Below are positions 34,780 to 42,353 of a stretch of DNA of 64,000 nt, piece after piece. Under the pieces are notes generated by a model that saw nothing but the letters and a program-made list of their open reading frames with translations, had not been told where the DNA came from and made no database searches. The position numbers were made by a program, and so were the translations under genes. The stretch's first letter is position 1. Each line of letters begins with the position of its first letter. This DNA is from Actinophytocola sp044466355 (GTDB taxonomy: Bacteria > Actinomycetota > Actinomycetes > Mycobacteriales > Pseudonocardiaceae), in the NCBI RefSeq assembly GCF_044466355.1, contig NZ_JBITMQ010000004.1:372001-436000 (forward strand), read 5' to 3'.

Positions 34780-34780
34780 G

Positions 34781-35329
34781 TCAGGCCGTCGACGAACTCG
34801 GCTCGCCCGTCTGAGTCGACGCGGTGTCGGGGGTGAACCTGGCGAGGTACACCGCAAGCTCCTCATGCCCGCAGCCCATGAAATCGGCCAACTCGACCAC
34901 CGAAGCCGGAGACAACTCCGCCACCCCATCCGGATGCCGGTTCAGCTTGTTCCGCGCCCACTGCCGCATCGGCCAGAAGGTCCGGTTCTCACTGTCCACC
35001 AACGCACGCAGATCGATCCGCACGACCAGATTCGCCAGGAACAAGTTCACCCGCTGCAACGCATGGGTCAACAACGTCGGCGCGGGAACCCCAAGACCCT
35101 GACACAGCTCCAACAACCGCAGCACTGTTAGCACCCGCAAGCCATGCTCATACGCCAACAGGGTTCGGTCACCGATCTTGGACGGCAACCGGGTCACGAA
35201 CTGGGTACGCGACCAGCCTTTCGCCTCACGTACGCGACGCAACTCATCACCAAGCGCCCTCGCGATGGCTGCCGTCGTCTGTTCGTCCAGGACGTCGAGG
35301 GGACGATTCTCCGAGTCGGTTGCGTCCAT
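34781..35329 (-). CDS. XRE-family HTH regulator
   Basis: 182 aa. HTH at about 25-65 (ALGDELRRVREAKGWSRTQFVTRL ... RTLLAYEHGLR, abbreviated), then a helical region with WARNKLNRHPDG and a conserved ELADFMGCGHEELAVYL tail. ATG 35329. It is the last gene of a three-gene leftward operon (35906, 35577, 35329). Proteins of this size are common in actinomycete elements; the controlled genes are unknown. Confidence 0.75.
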   Translation of the reverse strand: MDATDSENRPLDVLDEQTTAAIARALGDELRRVREAKGWSRTQFVTRLPSKIGDRTLLAYEHGLRVLTVLRLLELCQGLGVPAPTLLTHALQRVNLFLANLVVRIDLRALVDSENRTFWPMRQWARNKLNRHPDGVAELSPASVVELADFMGCGHEELAVYLARFTPDTASTQTGEPSSSTA

Positions 35330-35331
35330 TG

Positions 35332-35577
35332 TCAGCAGGCAGGGACACTCGGCGCAGGGTCGTCGGCCGCGAGCGCTGCGTCCATCCGTTCGAGCGCCTC
35401 GGTGCCGAGCTGTACGAAGGCTCGCAGCGCCTCACGATGCATCACGAAGTCGAACGACCGGTTCGGCGGCCAACCACAGACGATCTCCACCTGATCGGGG
35501 TTGAGCACCGAGAGCGCCAGCGGGCACCCGTCCTTGACGATCACGTACGCGTTCACGAACAGACTCGTCCCGAGCAT
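35332..35577 (-). CDS. small conserved hypothetical protein
   Basis: 81 aa beginning MLGTSLFVNAYVIVKDGCPLA. ATG 35577 has AGGAGG 4 nt upstream and overlaps the stop of the preceding gene (TGATG), so the pair is coupled; a GTG just before is in frame. Two bases separate its stop from the XRE gene start. The beta-strand opening and C-terminal helix give no recognisable fold. Confidence 0.7.
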   Translation of the reverse strand: MLGTSLFVNAYVIVKDGCPLALSVLNPDQVEIVCGWPPNRSFDFVMHREALRAFVQLGTEALERMDAALAADDPAPSVPAC

Positions 35578-35906
35578 CACGCCTCCTCGGACGTGGATGA
35601 GGCGGCGCGTTCCTGACGCTCACGCCGCGCCGCGCGGGCACGAATAGCCTCCGCTGCCGTCGTCACGCTGTCGGCAAGTGCCTGTTCCTCAGCGATGCTG
35701 ATTGGCTCGGCTCGACCGGCGTCCGCGTCGTAGTGCTTCAGCACGTACTGCCCGAGGTGATAGTTCAGCGTGCTCAATTCGTGCATCAGCCGCCCGTCAA
35801 GGTGCGCGGCCTCGTCGGGCGGCGGAACCCTGCTGTCCACCGTCGACGGCAGAGCGCGAAGGGGCGTGCGCTCGCCGCCACCCCGTTCCATTCGGTCAGC
35901 ACCCAT
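35577..35906 (-). CDS. hypothetical protein, first gene of the XRE operon
   Basis: 109 aa. N-terminal ~45 residues disordered (Gly/Arg/Pro), then a helix HLDGRLMHELSTLNYHLGQYVLKHY and a second helix rich in Ala/Arg/Glu that may form a coiled coil. ATG 35906 has GGAGAGG 7 nt upstream; the open frame further upstream crosses the divergent promoter and is rejected. No family recognised. Confidence 0.65.
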   Translation of the reverse strand: MGADRMERGGGERTPLRALPSTVDSRVPPPDEAAHLDGRLMHELSTLNYHLGQYVLKHYDADAGRAEPISIAEEQALADSVTTAAEAIRARAARRERQERAASSTSEEA

Positions 35907-35961
35907 CGTGTCGCCTCTCCATGAAAGCCTGCCCCGATGTCTTCGGGGGCCGGAACGTGTC

Positions 35962-35977
35962 AGACTGAAATCAGTCT
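35962..35977. promoter_or_regulatory. 16-bp perfect palindrome between divergent element genes
   Basis: AGACTGA-AA-TCAGTCT, central in the 136-bp region between the leftward operon (start 35906) and the rightward XRE-TPR gene (start 36043). Good candidate operator for one of the element's HTH regulators. Confidence 0.6.
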
Positions 35978-36042
35978 TCGGTCGGCACAATGTCGGCGGA
36001 ATGACACGCGGGTGCCACAAAGGTGACATGCGGAGGCGACGG

Positions 36043-37239
36043 ATGGAGTCCTGGAAAGCGGCGTCGGTGGGACGCGGCGTGCCTGGTCGTCCTGCTCGCA
36101 CGCTCCTCGAACAACTGATTCGAGATGAACGAGGCGAGACCTTCGAAGAATTCGTCGCCTACGCCGAGGACTACGCGCGGCGTCATCGTCTACCCGGAAC
36201 GTTGAGCTTGCGACACCTGCTGCGGCTGGCATCCGGTAGGAAGGCGGACGGTAGTCCGGTCGGAAAGCCACGACCGGCGACGGCGAACCTGCTGGAAAGC
36301 ATCTTCGGCGTGCCGGTCGACGAGTTGCTCTCAGCGCCGAGGAGTGGGCCTGCGGACGAGGAGACGATCGAACTTCGCCAGCGCCTTAACGCGGCTCGTC
36401 ATGTCGATCTCGCCGTCATCGACTTGTTGCGGGAACAACTCGATTCGCTACGCAGGCTCGACCGGCAGATGGGCGCGATCGTCGCTTACGGCGAGGTGCG
36501 GGAGAAGGTTGAGCAGGTGCGCCAACTCCACTCCTACAGCCTCGCTCCGGGCGTGCGTACCGAACTGGCTCGCTTGCTCGCCGAACTTGGCGCGCTTGCG
36601 GGCTGGGAGGCGCTGGACCGCTACGAGATCGGCCAGGCATGGGAACACCATGAACTGGCGAAGCGGGCAGCGCGCGAGGCAGAGTCCAACGGACTCCTCG
36701 CGCATGCGACTGCGCAACAGGCGCTCGTCCTCGCCGACCTCGGCGAGGTGCGGCCAGCTCTGGATCAGCTCGAACAAGCCCGGTCATTGGTCGAGCGTGC
36801 GGCACCGGCTGTGCTTCGCGCGTGGCTGGCCGCCGCCCATGGTGAGGGGTTGGCTGCCGCCGGTCGACGAGACGAGGCGTTGCGTGCGTTCGACGAGGCT
36901 GGGACGTTGCTGCCTGCTGACCCGGTTGACCCCTCGTTGCCGTTCCTGTTCCTGGCCGGTGCGCACCTGGACCGCTGGCGGGGGCACGCGCTCGCACGCC
37001 TCGGCGACGCTGAGGCGCTCGGCGTGCTCACGAGCGCCCTGCAACGGCTCGATCCCACCTTCACACGAGCGGCGACCGCGCTCCGGGTCGACTTGGCGTC
37101 GGCGTTGCTCCGGGATGGTCAGTCAGGCGAAGCGTGGTCGCATGTGCGGCGCGCGGAGCGCCTTGCGAACGAGATCGGCTCGGCGAGGCAGCGACGCAGG
37201 ATTCAGTCACTGTCCGTGACGGTAGAGGTAGAGTCGTAG
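36043..37239 (+). CDS. regulator with TPR-like repeats, paralog of the 28514-29644 gene
   Basis: 398 aa. N-terminal ~100 residues with a possible HTH (RTLLEQLIRDERGETFEEFVAYAEDYA ... LSLRHLLRLASGR, abbreviated), then TPR-like helices closely related to the protein at 28514-29644, including the identical PFLFLAGAHLDRWRG. The N-terminal DNA-binding parts differ, so the two may read different operators. I chose ATG 36043 (GGAGG 6 nt upstream); ATGs at 36028 and 36001 are possible. Last gene of the element. Confidence 0.78.
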   Translation: MESWKAASVGRGVPGRPARTLLEQLIRDERGETFEEFVAYAEDYARRHRLPGTLSLRHLLRLASGRKADGSPVGKPRPATANLLESIFGVPVDELLSAPRSGPADEETIELRQRLNAARHVDLAVIDLLREQLDSLRRLDRQMGAIVAYGEVREKVEQVRQLHSYSLAPGVRTELARLLAELGALAGWEALDRYEIGQAWEHHELAKRAAREAESNGLLAHATAQQALVLADLGEVRPALDQLEQARSLVERAAPAVLRAWLAAAHGEGLAAAGRRDEALRAFDEAGTLLPADPVDPSLPFLFLAGAHLDRWRGHALARLGDAEALGVLTSALQRLDPTFTRAATALRVDLASALLRDGQSGEAWSHVRRAERLANEIGSARQRRRIQSLSVTVEVES

Positions 37240-37351
37240 CCGCGTACGGGCACCGCGTCGACCCCCTCCGGCGTGGGGCGGATTGTGGGGCGAGTCGGCT
37301 GAGATCGATGGGTCTGGGTGGACATCGGGTCATCGGGCGAAGTCGAAAACG

Positions 37352-37367
37352 CCTGGTAGAGACCAGG
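37352..37367 (+). terminator. small hairpin after the last element gene
   Basis: CCTGGT-AGAG-ACCAGG perfect stem, followed by TTGTATAA, 19 bp before the right att repeat. Nothing else was seen in 37240-37385. Confidence 0.45.
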
Positions 37368-37385
37368 TTGTATAACGATCTGGTT

Positions 37386-37433
37386 ACTCGTAATGAGCAG
37401 GTCAAGGGTTCGATTCCCTTAGGCGGCTCCAGG
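37386..37433 (+). repeat. attachment site, distal end (attR)
   Basis: Second copy of the 48-bp 3' half of tRNA-Thr, identical to 23109-23156. It lacks the acceptor 5' strand and D-arm, so it is not a tRNA gene. It marks the end of the element. Confidence 0.93.
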
Positions 37434-37445
37434 CGTGACGCAGGT

Positions 37446-37474
37446 CAGGCCCCGATCCACGTGGACGGGGCCTG
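37446..37474 (+). terminator. ancestral tRNA-Thr terminator, now displaced to the far end of the element
   Basis: CAGGCCCCG (37446-37454) pairs with CGGGGCCTG (37466-37474), loop 11 nt, 13 bp past the att repeat. Excision would place it directly behind the intact tRNA gene. Confidence 0.65.
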
Positions 37475-37489
37475 ATTCATGTCCGGGCG

Positions 37490-37711
37490 CTAGACCTGCT
37501 CGCGGGCGTACTGGTTGAGGTAGTAGCACTGCGTGCAGCGGTGTGCCTCGATGACGTACTTCGGGCGGCCCATGAGTCGGGCGCCGCCGAAGATGCCTCG
37601 TTCCAGTTCGCCCTGTACCCACGCGGTGAATCCCCGGGCGGACTGGCCGCTGTCCATGATGAAGCCGGGCTCCAATGCGGCCGCGCCACACGCCGCGCAC
37701 TTGTTCTGCAT
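37490..37711 (-). CDS. small zinc-ribbon protein
   Basis: 73 aa from ATG 37711 (QNKCAACGAAALEPG); the longer open frame upstream is not supported. Two CxxC pairs, KCAACG at the N-terminus and RCTQCYY near the C-terminus, form a zinc-ribbon-like arrangement as in DUF6487-type proteins. No clear ribosome-binding site, so possibly leaderless. Function unknown. Confidence 0.7.
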   Translation of the reverse strand: MQNKCAACGAAALEPGFIMDSGQSARGFTAWVQGELERGIFGGARLMGRPKYVIEAHRCTQCYYLNQYAREQV

Positions 37712-37752
37712 ACGGCGGAAACTAACAGCGGACGGACCCGCGTGCGGGCTGT

Positions 37753-38277
37753 TCAGGCCAGATGCGCGAACTCCCGTCGCCACGTGCCGTACCAGTCGGC
37801 GAACCAAGGGTGGACCGTCGACAGCGGCACGATCGAGCGGACCGTCTCCGCGTAGTACGTGCGCTGCTTCTCCGGGCGGGGATGGGTGTCCAGCCGCTGC
37901 ACGTTGCTGGCCCGGTCCGCGAGTTTCACCAGCAGCGCGTCGACAGGGGCCGTGCGGAGACGTGCGAGGTACGCGTCGCGGTCGTCGCCCTTGGTCACCC
38001 AGTCGACCAGCGTCGCGACCTCGTCGCCGAAGGTGTCGCGGACCTCTGCCGTCGTGCAGGCGGTGTCCTCGACGACGTCGTGCAGGACCGCGGCGTGCAG
38101 GAGCGCCGGGTCGGCCACCTCCGCGCCGTACGCCAGAAACGCCGTGGCCTCCTTCAGGTGTTCGACGTACGGTTCACCCGCCGGCCTGGTCTGGCCGGCG
38201 TGCCAGCGGACCGCGAACGCGACCGCCTCGTCGAGACCGGGCGGCCAGTCGTCGGCGGCCGAGAACGTGCGCAGCAT
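37753..38277 (-). CDS. HD-domain protein, small-alarmone-hydrolase type (MESH1/SpoT-like)
   Basis: 174 aa consisting of one RelA/SpoT-type HD domain: H in AVRWHAGQTRP, YVEHLKEATAFL, the metal pair in AAVLHDVVEDT and KLADRASNVQRL. There is no synthetase domain. Stand-alone proteins of this build hydrolyse (p)ppGpp (Mesh1/SAH family) or other nucleotides; the assignment is from family. ATG 38277, no obvious operon partner; divergent from the aldolase gene 30 bp away. Confidence 0.8.
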   Translation of the reverse strand: MLRTFSAADDWPPGLDEAVAFAVRWHAGQTRPAGEPYVEHLKEATAFLAYGAEVADPALLHAAVLHDVVEDTACTTAEVRDTFGDEVATLVDWVTKGDDRDAYLARLRTAPVDALLVKLADRASNVQRLDTHPRPEKQRTYYAETVRSIVPLSTVHPWFADWYGTWRREFAHLA

Positions 38278-38306
38278 GCGTCGAGCCTAGGTCAGGGGAG
38301 TAGTCG

Positions 38307-39359
38307 ATGAGCGGTGTTCAGCGGTCTGTGGGCGCGTACGGGCCGCCGCGGCGCCTGCCGCACTTCGTGCTGCGGCGGATGCTCGACGCGGTGTCACCCG
38401 GCACCATGCCCGACGAGCCCGTCGCCGCGTTGGAGCGGCGGGTCGCCGAGCTGCTCGGCAAGCCGCGCGCGCTGTTCTTCCCCACCGGCACCATGGCCCA
38501 GCAGGTCGCGCTGCGCATCCACGCCGAGCGCACGGGCAGGCACGCCTTCACCGCGCACCCCGCCAACCACCTCGACCTGTGGGAGCAGCGCGGGTACGCC
38601 GTCGTCCACGGGCTGCGATACCAGCCCGCGGGCGAGCAGTACCGGCTGCTGACCCGTGCTGACCTCGACGAGGTCAAGGAACCGGTCGGTGCGCTGCTGA
38701 TCGAGCTGCCCCAGCGGGAGATCGGCGGCTTCCTGCCCACCTGGGAAGAACTGTCCGCGCAGGTCGCCTGGGCACGTGACCAGGGCGCCGCGGTGCACCT
38801 CGACGGCGCCCGGATCTGGGAGTCCCAACCGTTCTACGACCGGCCGCATGCCGAGATCGCCGGGCTGTTCGACACCGTCTACGTGTCCCTCTACAAGGGA
38901 CTCGAAGGTGTCCGGGGCGCGGTGCTCGCCGGGGACGAGGCCACGATCGAGTACGCCGACGTGTGGCGTCGCAGGCTCGGCGGCGCGATTCCGGACGCCT
39001 GGCCGCTCGCGCTCGCCGCCATGGTGGGGCTCGACGAGGTCCTGCCGAGGATGGCAGCCTTCCGCGACCACGCCGTCGCGATCGCCGTCGCGCTCACCGA
39101 ACGGGGCGTGGTCCAGGTGCTGCCCGACCCGCCGCACACGCCGATGTGCCATGTCCTGCTGCCGGTGCCGCCCGCGGCGGCGGAGGCGGCGGGCCACATG
39201 CTCACCGACGAAATGGGTGTGGTCCTGTTCCGCCGTGTGGGTGCCGAGTCGTGGCCGGATCGGTGTCGCGTGGAGTTCACGGTCGGTGAGCACACGATGG
39301 GGTTCTCGCCGGACGAGGTGGTCGCCCTGTTCGTGGACGTCGTGCGTCGTGCCTCGTGA
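38307..39359 (+). CDS. PLP-dependent beta-eliminating lyase, threonine-aldolase-like
   Basis: 350 aa fold type I PLP enzyme. FFPTGTMAQQVALRIH, AAVHLDGARIWES (PLP-ring Asp) and VSLYKGLEGVRGAVLAG with the Schiff-base Lys match low-specificity L-threonine aldolases. The core is typical, but the His that stacks on PLP is in TAHPANHLDLWE, less canonical, so specificity for threonine is not certain. ATG 38307 preceded by GGGGAGTAG. Next gene 21 bp downstream. Confidence 0.82.
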   Translation: MSGVQRSVGAYGPPRRLPHFVLRRMLDAVSPGTMPDEPVAALERRVAELLGKPRALFFPTGTMAQQVALRIHAERTGRHAFTAHPANHLDLWEQRGYAVVHGLRYQPAGEQYRLLTRADLDEVKEPVGALLIELPQREIGGFLPTWEELSAQVAWARDQGAAVHLDGARIWESQPFYDRPHAEIAGLFDTVYVSLYKGLEGVRGAVLAGDEATIEYADVWRRRLGGAIPDAWPLALAAMVGLDEVLPRMAAFRDHAVAIAVALTERGVVQVLPDPPHTPMCHVLLPVPPAAAEAAGHMLTDEMGVVLFRRVGAESWPDRCRVEFTVGEHTMGFSPDEVVALFVDVVRRAS

Positions 39360-39380
39360 GCGGCCCATTACGGTAGCCGG

Positions 39381-39899
39381 GTGCCCCTGTTCTCCTTCGA
39401 AGGCAAGTCGCCGGCCGTTCACCCGGACGCGTGGATCGCGCCGACTGCCACGCTCGTCGGTGACGTGACGGTCGAGGCCGGTGCGTCCGTCTGGTACGGC
39501 GTGGTGATCCGCGCGGACTTCGGTGCGATCGTGATCCGCGAGGGCGCGAACGTGCAGGACAACTCCGTCATCCACGTCGGCAACGGCGTGTGCGAGGTCG
39601 GGCCCGGTGCCACCATCGGGCACCTGTGCCTCGTGCACGACTGCACCATCGGCGCGGAAGCCCTGGTGGGCAACGGTTCCACCGTGCTCGACGGTGCCGT
39701 GATCGGGTCGCGTGCGCTGATCGCGGCCGGGTCGACCGTCGCACCCGGAACCGAGGTGCCCGGCGAGACGGTGGCGGTCGGGTCGCCCGCGAGGAAGTTC
39801 CTGCCGCTCGCCGGCACCGCCAAGATGTGGGTGGACCACAACCAGGAGATCTACCGCGATCTCGCGCGCAGGCACCGGGACGGCGTCGAGCCCGTCTAG
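39381..39899 (+). CDS. gamma carbonic anhydrase family protein (hexapeptide repeat)
   Basis: 172 aa left-handed beta-helix protein: imperfect hexapeptides from DAWIAPTATLVGDVTV to GALIGSRALIAAGSTV-like repeats (abbreviated). The three metal His are present in SVIHVGN and IGHLCLVHDC. Such trimeric proteins are carbonic anhydrases or close relatives (YrdA/PaaY type); activity varies in the family. GTG 39381 follows CCGGG; overlaps the convergent GNAT gene by four bases. Confidence 0.85.
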   Translation: MPLFSFEGKSPAVHPDAWIAPTATLVGDVTVEAGASVWYGVVIRADFGAIVIREGANVQDNSVIHVGNGVCEVGPGATIGHLCLVHDCTIGAEALVGNGSTVLDGAVIGSRALIAAGSTVAPGTEVPGETVAVGSPARKFLPLAGTAKMWVDHNQEIYRDLARRHRDGVEPV

Positions 39900-40666
39900 C
39901 CGGGCAGCGTGTACGGGACCGTGGTCGTGAGGCGCACGAAGCCGAGCTTCTCGAGAATGGGGCGGCTCGTCGGCAGCGCGTCCGTGCGCAGGTAGCGGTA
40001 GCCGCGTTCGGCGGCGAGCCTCGTGCGGAGGCTCACGAGCGCGCGGTAGATGCCCTTGCCGCGCCACTCGGGGAGCGTGCCGCCACCCCACAGGCTCGCG
40101 AAATCGGTGCCCACGTGGAAGTCGACGCGGGCCGCGCACACCGCCTCGTCGCCCGCCAGCGCGAGCACGGGTGCGACCGCACCGGACGGGATCCGCTCTC
40201 GCATGCTGTCGATCATCGGGCCGTGGTCGCCGCCGAACACCTTGTCGTGCACGGCTTTCACCTGTCGCAGACCGTCCTCATCGGACACCGTGACGAGCCG
40301 GATGCCCTCCGGTGCCGGGATTTCGGGCACGTCGGCGACGTCCGCGACCATCAACGCCTCCTCCTCGCCGGGTATGAGACCGGCCTTGAGCAGGCGCTCC
40401 GGCAGGTCGTCGGGGCGGTCGTAGGCGTAGTACTTCCACTCGAAGTCACGGTCGTGTGCGCGGAAGTACCCGATCTGCTCGGCGATCACGTCGTCCGCGG
40501 TCGTCTCGTCCAGATCGGACCACTCGACACCGGACCAGCCGTCCTGGTCGGCGCTGAGGCAGCGGATGACGGACCCGGCGCGCTCGAACCGCCCGCCGTC
40601 GAGCGTCGGTCGCACGACATTGCGCAGCTGTGCGTCGAATGCCGCGAGCGCGGCCGCCTGTTCCAT
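39896..40666 (-). CDS. GNAT-family N-acetyltransferase
   Basis: 256 aa. The acetyl-CoA loop reads GGGTLPEWRGKGIYRALV (Q/RxxGxG/A form RGKGIY) in the C-terminal half, with the family's strand-helix pattern and C-terminal ILEKLGFVRL. N-terminal ~120 residues are an extra, possibly degenerate GNAT-like half. ATG 40666. Acceptor substrate unknown. Confidence 0.83.
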   Translation of the reverse strand: MEQAAALAAFDAQLRNVVRPTLDGGRFERAGSVIRCLSADQDGWSGVEWSDLDETTADDVIAEQIGYFRAHDRDFEWKYYAYDRPDDLPERLLKAGLIPGEEEALMVADVADVPEIPAPEGIRLVTVSDEDGLRQVKAVHDKVFGGDHGPMIDSMRERIPSGAVAPVLALAGDEAVCAARVDFHVGTDFASLWGGGTLPEWRGKGIYRALVSLRTRLAAERGYRYLRTDALPTSRPILEKLGFVRLTTTVPYTLPG

Positions 40667-40708
40667 GGCGCGTAGTGGAACACCGGCGGACGCCGGCGGG
40701 CAACCGGG

Positions 40709-41476
40709 TTACCGGCGGGCGATGGCCAGCAGGTGCGCCGTGGCGCCGAGAAGCGCGGGCTCGCGTTCCGTGCGTTCGAGCAGTTCGAGCAGGACCGCGC
40801 GCTTGTCCGGGTCCGCCAGCCGGTCGGTGACGTCGGGGATCCAGTACGCCATGCCCTCGACGGGCAGGAGGTCGACGAGTGTGAGGCCCGCGTCGGCCAC
40901 CTCGCTCACGATCTCCTCGGGGCGGTGGAAGTAGCAGGTGGTGAACCCGTACGGAACGTGCTGGGTGCCACGGCGCGTGCCGGAGGTGAGGTCCTCGCGC
41001 AGCATCGGGGTGAAACCGGGGACGTCGACCAGGCCCGCGAGCATGCCCTCGAACATCGGCGACCAACGGCTGATCGCGGCCGCGATCACCAGGTCCCTGC
41101 TGACGCGCGCGGCCTCGCTGAGCGCGCGCACGCGGTCGGCGCGGTCGAGCAGGTGGTAGAGCGGGCCGAGGAGCAGCACGGCGTCGTGGCTCGCGTCGGG
41201 TTCGGCCAGCCCGCGGGCGTCACCCTCGACCGCGTCGATGCCCTTGGCCCGTGCGGTGGCGACGTGGCGTGGCACCGGGTCGACGAGCCGGACGCGGTGA
41301 CCCTCCTCGGCGAGCCACGTCGCGTAGACGCCGGAGGCACCGCCGACGTCGAGGACGCTCGCCTTCTCGGGTAGGTGGCGGCGCAGCAGGACCTTGGTGC
41401 GCAACAGTTCCAGGGAATCGACGAGGCGGGTGTCCTCGCCGCCGCGTTCGTAGTACTCGAGGATGTCGGCGTCCAT
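40709..41476 (-). CDS. SAM-dependent methyltransferase (class I)
   Basis: 255 aa from ATG 41476. Rossmann motif I VLDVGGASGVYATWLAEEGH, acidic VRLVDPVPRHV, motif II GDARGL and LLLGPLYHLLDRADR. Similar to small-molecule methyltransferases; substrate unknown. The frame is open upstream but crosses the divergent promoter with the L11-like gene (77 bp between the starts). Confidence 0.83.
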   Translation of the reverse strand: MDADILEYYERGGEDTRLVDSLELLRTKVLLRRHLPEKASVLDVGGASGVYATWLAEEGHRVRLVDPVPRHVATARAKGIDAVEGDARGLAEPDASHDAVLLLGPLYHLLDRADRVRALSEAARVSRDLVIAAAISRWSPMFEGMLAGLVDVPGFTPMLREDLTSGTRRGTQHVPYGFTTCYFHRPEEIVSEVADAGLTLVDLLPVEGMAYWIPDVTDRLADPDKRAVLLELLERTEREPALLGATAHLLAIARR

Positions 41477-41552
41477 GCCGGAGGACGGTAACGCCGGTGT
41501 GCGGCAGTTCGCACTTGAGTTTGACGTTACGTCAGTTCCTAGCGTCCGTGTC

Positions 41553-41978
41553 ATGGCACCGAAGAAGAAACAGACGTTCCAGGTCACGCTGGAGCTGCCC
41601 GCGGGTGACGCGCCGATGGTGGACCTCGGCAAGATGCTGGGGCAGACCGGCGTGAACCTGGTGGAGGTCAAGCGTTCCTACGACGCGAGCACGTCCGGGC
41701 AGCGCGGCGACGTGGTGCCGGTCGTGGTCACGGTCTTCGAGGACCGGTCGTTCGTACTGCGCACGAAGACGCCGCCGACCGCGTTCCTCATCAAGAAGGC
41801 GTTGGGCGGCAAGGGGTCTCCGCGTCCGGGGCACGAGCGTGCCGGTTCGCTGACCCGCGAGCAGCTGCGTGCGATCGCGGAACGCAAACTGCCCGACCTG
41901 AACACCGCGGACGTCGAGGCGGCCATGCGGATCATCGCGGGCACGGCCCGCTCCATGGGGGTGTCCATAGTGGAATGA
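41553..41978 (+). CDS. divergent second ribosomal protein L11 (uL11 paralog)
   Basis: 141 aa, full L11 length. C-terminal RNA-binding domain is well kept (SQRGDV-like QRGDVVPVVVTVFEDRSF, KTPPTAFLIKKALG, LTREQLRAIAERKLPDLN, AAMRIIAGTARSMGVSI). The N-terminal domain is altered: where normal L11 has the proline switch PAPPVGPALGQHG this reads GDAPMVDLGKMLGQTG. That segment forms the thiopeptide/GTPase-centre contact. It is far from any ribosomal operon and is coupled (ATGA) to a CGNR protein gene. An alternative L11 affecting drug response or stress translation is a hypothesis. ATG 41553, MAPKKKQ start like normal L11. Confidence 0.85.
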   Translation: MAPKKKQTFQVTLELPAGDAPMVDLGKMLGQTGVNLVEVKRSYDASTSGQRGDVVPVVVTVFEDRSFVLRTKTPPTAFLIKKALGGKGSPRPGHERAGSLTREQLRAIAERKLPDLNTADVEAAMRIIAGTARSMGVSIVE

Positions 41979-42352
41979 AGGTCGTTCCTCCGTTCCGGGC
42001 GCTCGATCCCGCACTGGCGGCGGCGGAGCGGCTGCTGGCCGATGCGCGTCTGTCTACTGTGGTCGCGGCATTGCCGGACGAGCACGTCGCCGCGGCGCGG
42101 TTGAACGACGTGCTGGCCGAATGCGGTGCCGGGCCCCGCCTGCGGGCGGTCGGCGGGGAGTGGCGCGTGGTGTACGTCGCCGCCGCCCGCCGCGACACGG
42201 AGCTGGTGGTCGCGGCGGGCGGGCTGGCGTCACTCGTCGCGGTGGCGGGGTGGCGACGGCTGAAGTGCTGCGACACGTGCGGCACCCCGTTCGTCGACCG
42301 CACGAACGGTTGCACACGCCGGTGGTGCACCCCGCATCGGCCGCGCGCGTGA
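41975..42352 (+). CDS. CGNR zinc-finger protein
   Basis: 125 aa. C-terminal CDTCGTPFVDRTNGCTRRWC is the CGNR zinc finger (CxxC ... Cx3-4C, with N-G-C-T-R-R-W-C), preceded by the ABATE-like N-terminal region that such proteins carry (here short). Stress-responsive regulators are known in this family. ATG overlaps the L11-like stop by four bases, so both are made together. Confidence 0.8.
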   Translation: MKVVPPFRALDPALAAAERLLADARLSTVVAALPDEHVAAARLNDVLAECGAGPRLRAVGGEWRVVYVAAARRDTELVVAAGGLASLVAVAGWRRLKCCDTCGTPFVDRTNGCTRRWCTPHRPRA

Positions 42353-42353
42353 G

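Larger units (their letters stand above)
23109..37433 (+). mobile_element. integrative element of AICE type inserted in tRNA-Thr
   Basis: 14.3 kb between identical 48-bp att repeats. Contents: tyrosine integrase, excisionase-like protein, FtsK/TraB translocase with DUF2637 and small membrane protein, Pif-like Nudix protein, XRE/TPR regulators and WhiB-like protein, all typical of actinomycete integrative and conjugative elements (pSAM2 relatives). No RepSA/RepAM/Prim-Pol-type initiator is visible after traB, where one would be expected. A two-gene lower-GC cargo operon (24.8-27.8 kb) follows the integrase. The tRNA is restored intact at the left end. Confidence 0.9.

Noticed and set aside
34525..34929. 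N-terminal extension of the leftward hypothetical protein to 240 aa
   Set aside because: The extension would translate the octamer repeat cluster; the GTG at 34524 has a good ribosome-binding site.
37386..37433. A second tRNA-Thr gene
   Set aside because: Only the 3' half from the anticodon loop is present; it is the att repeat.
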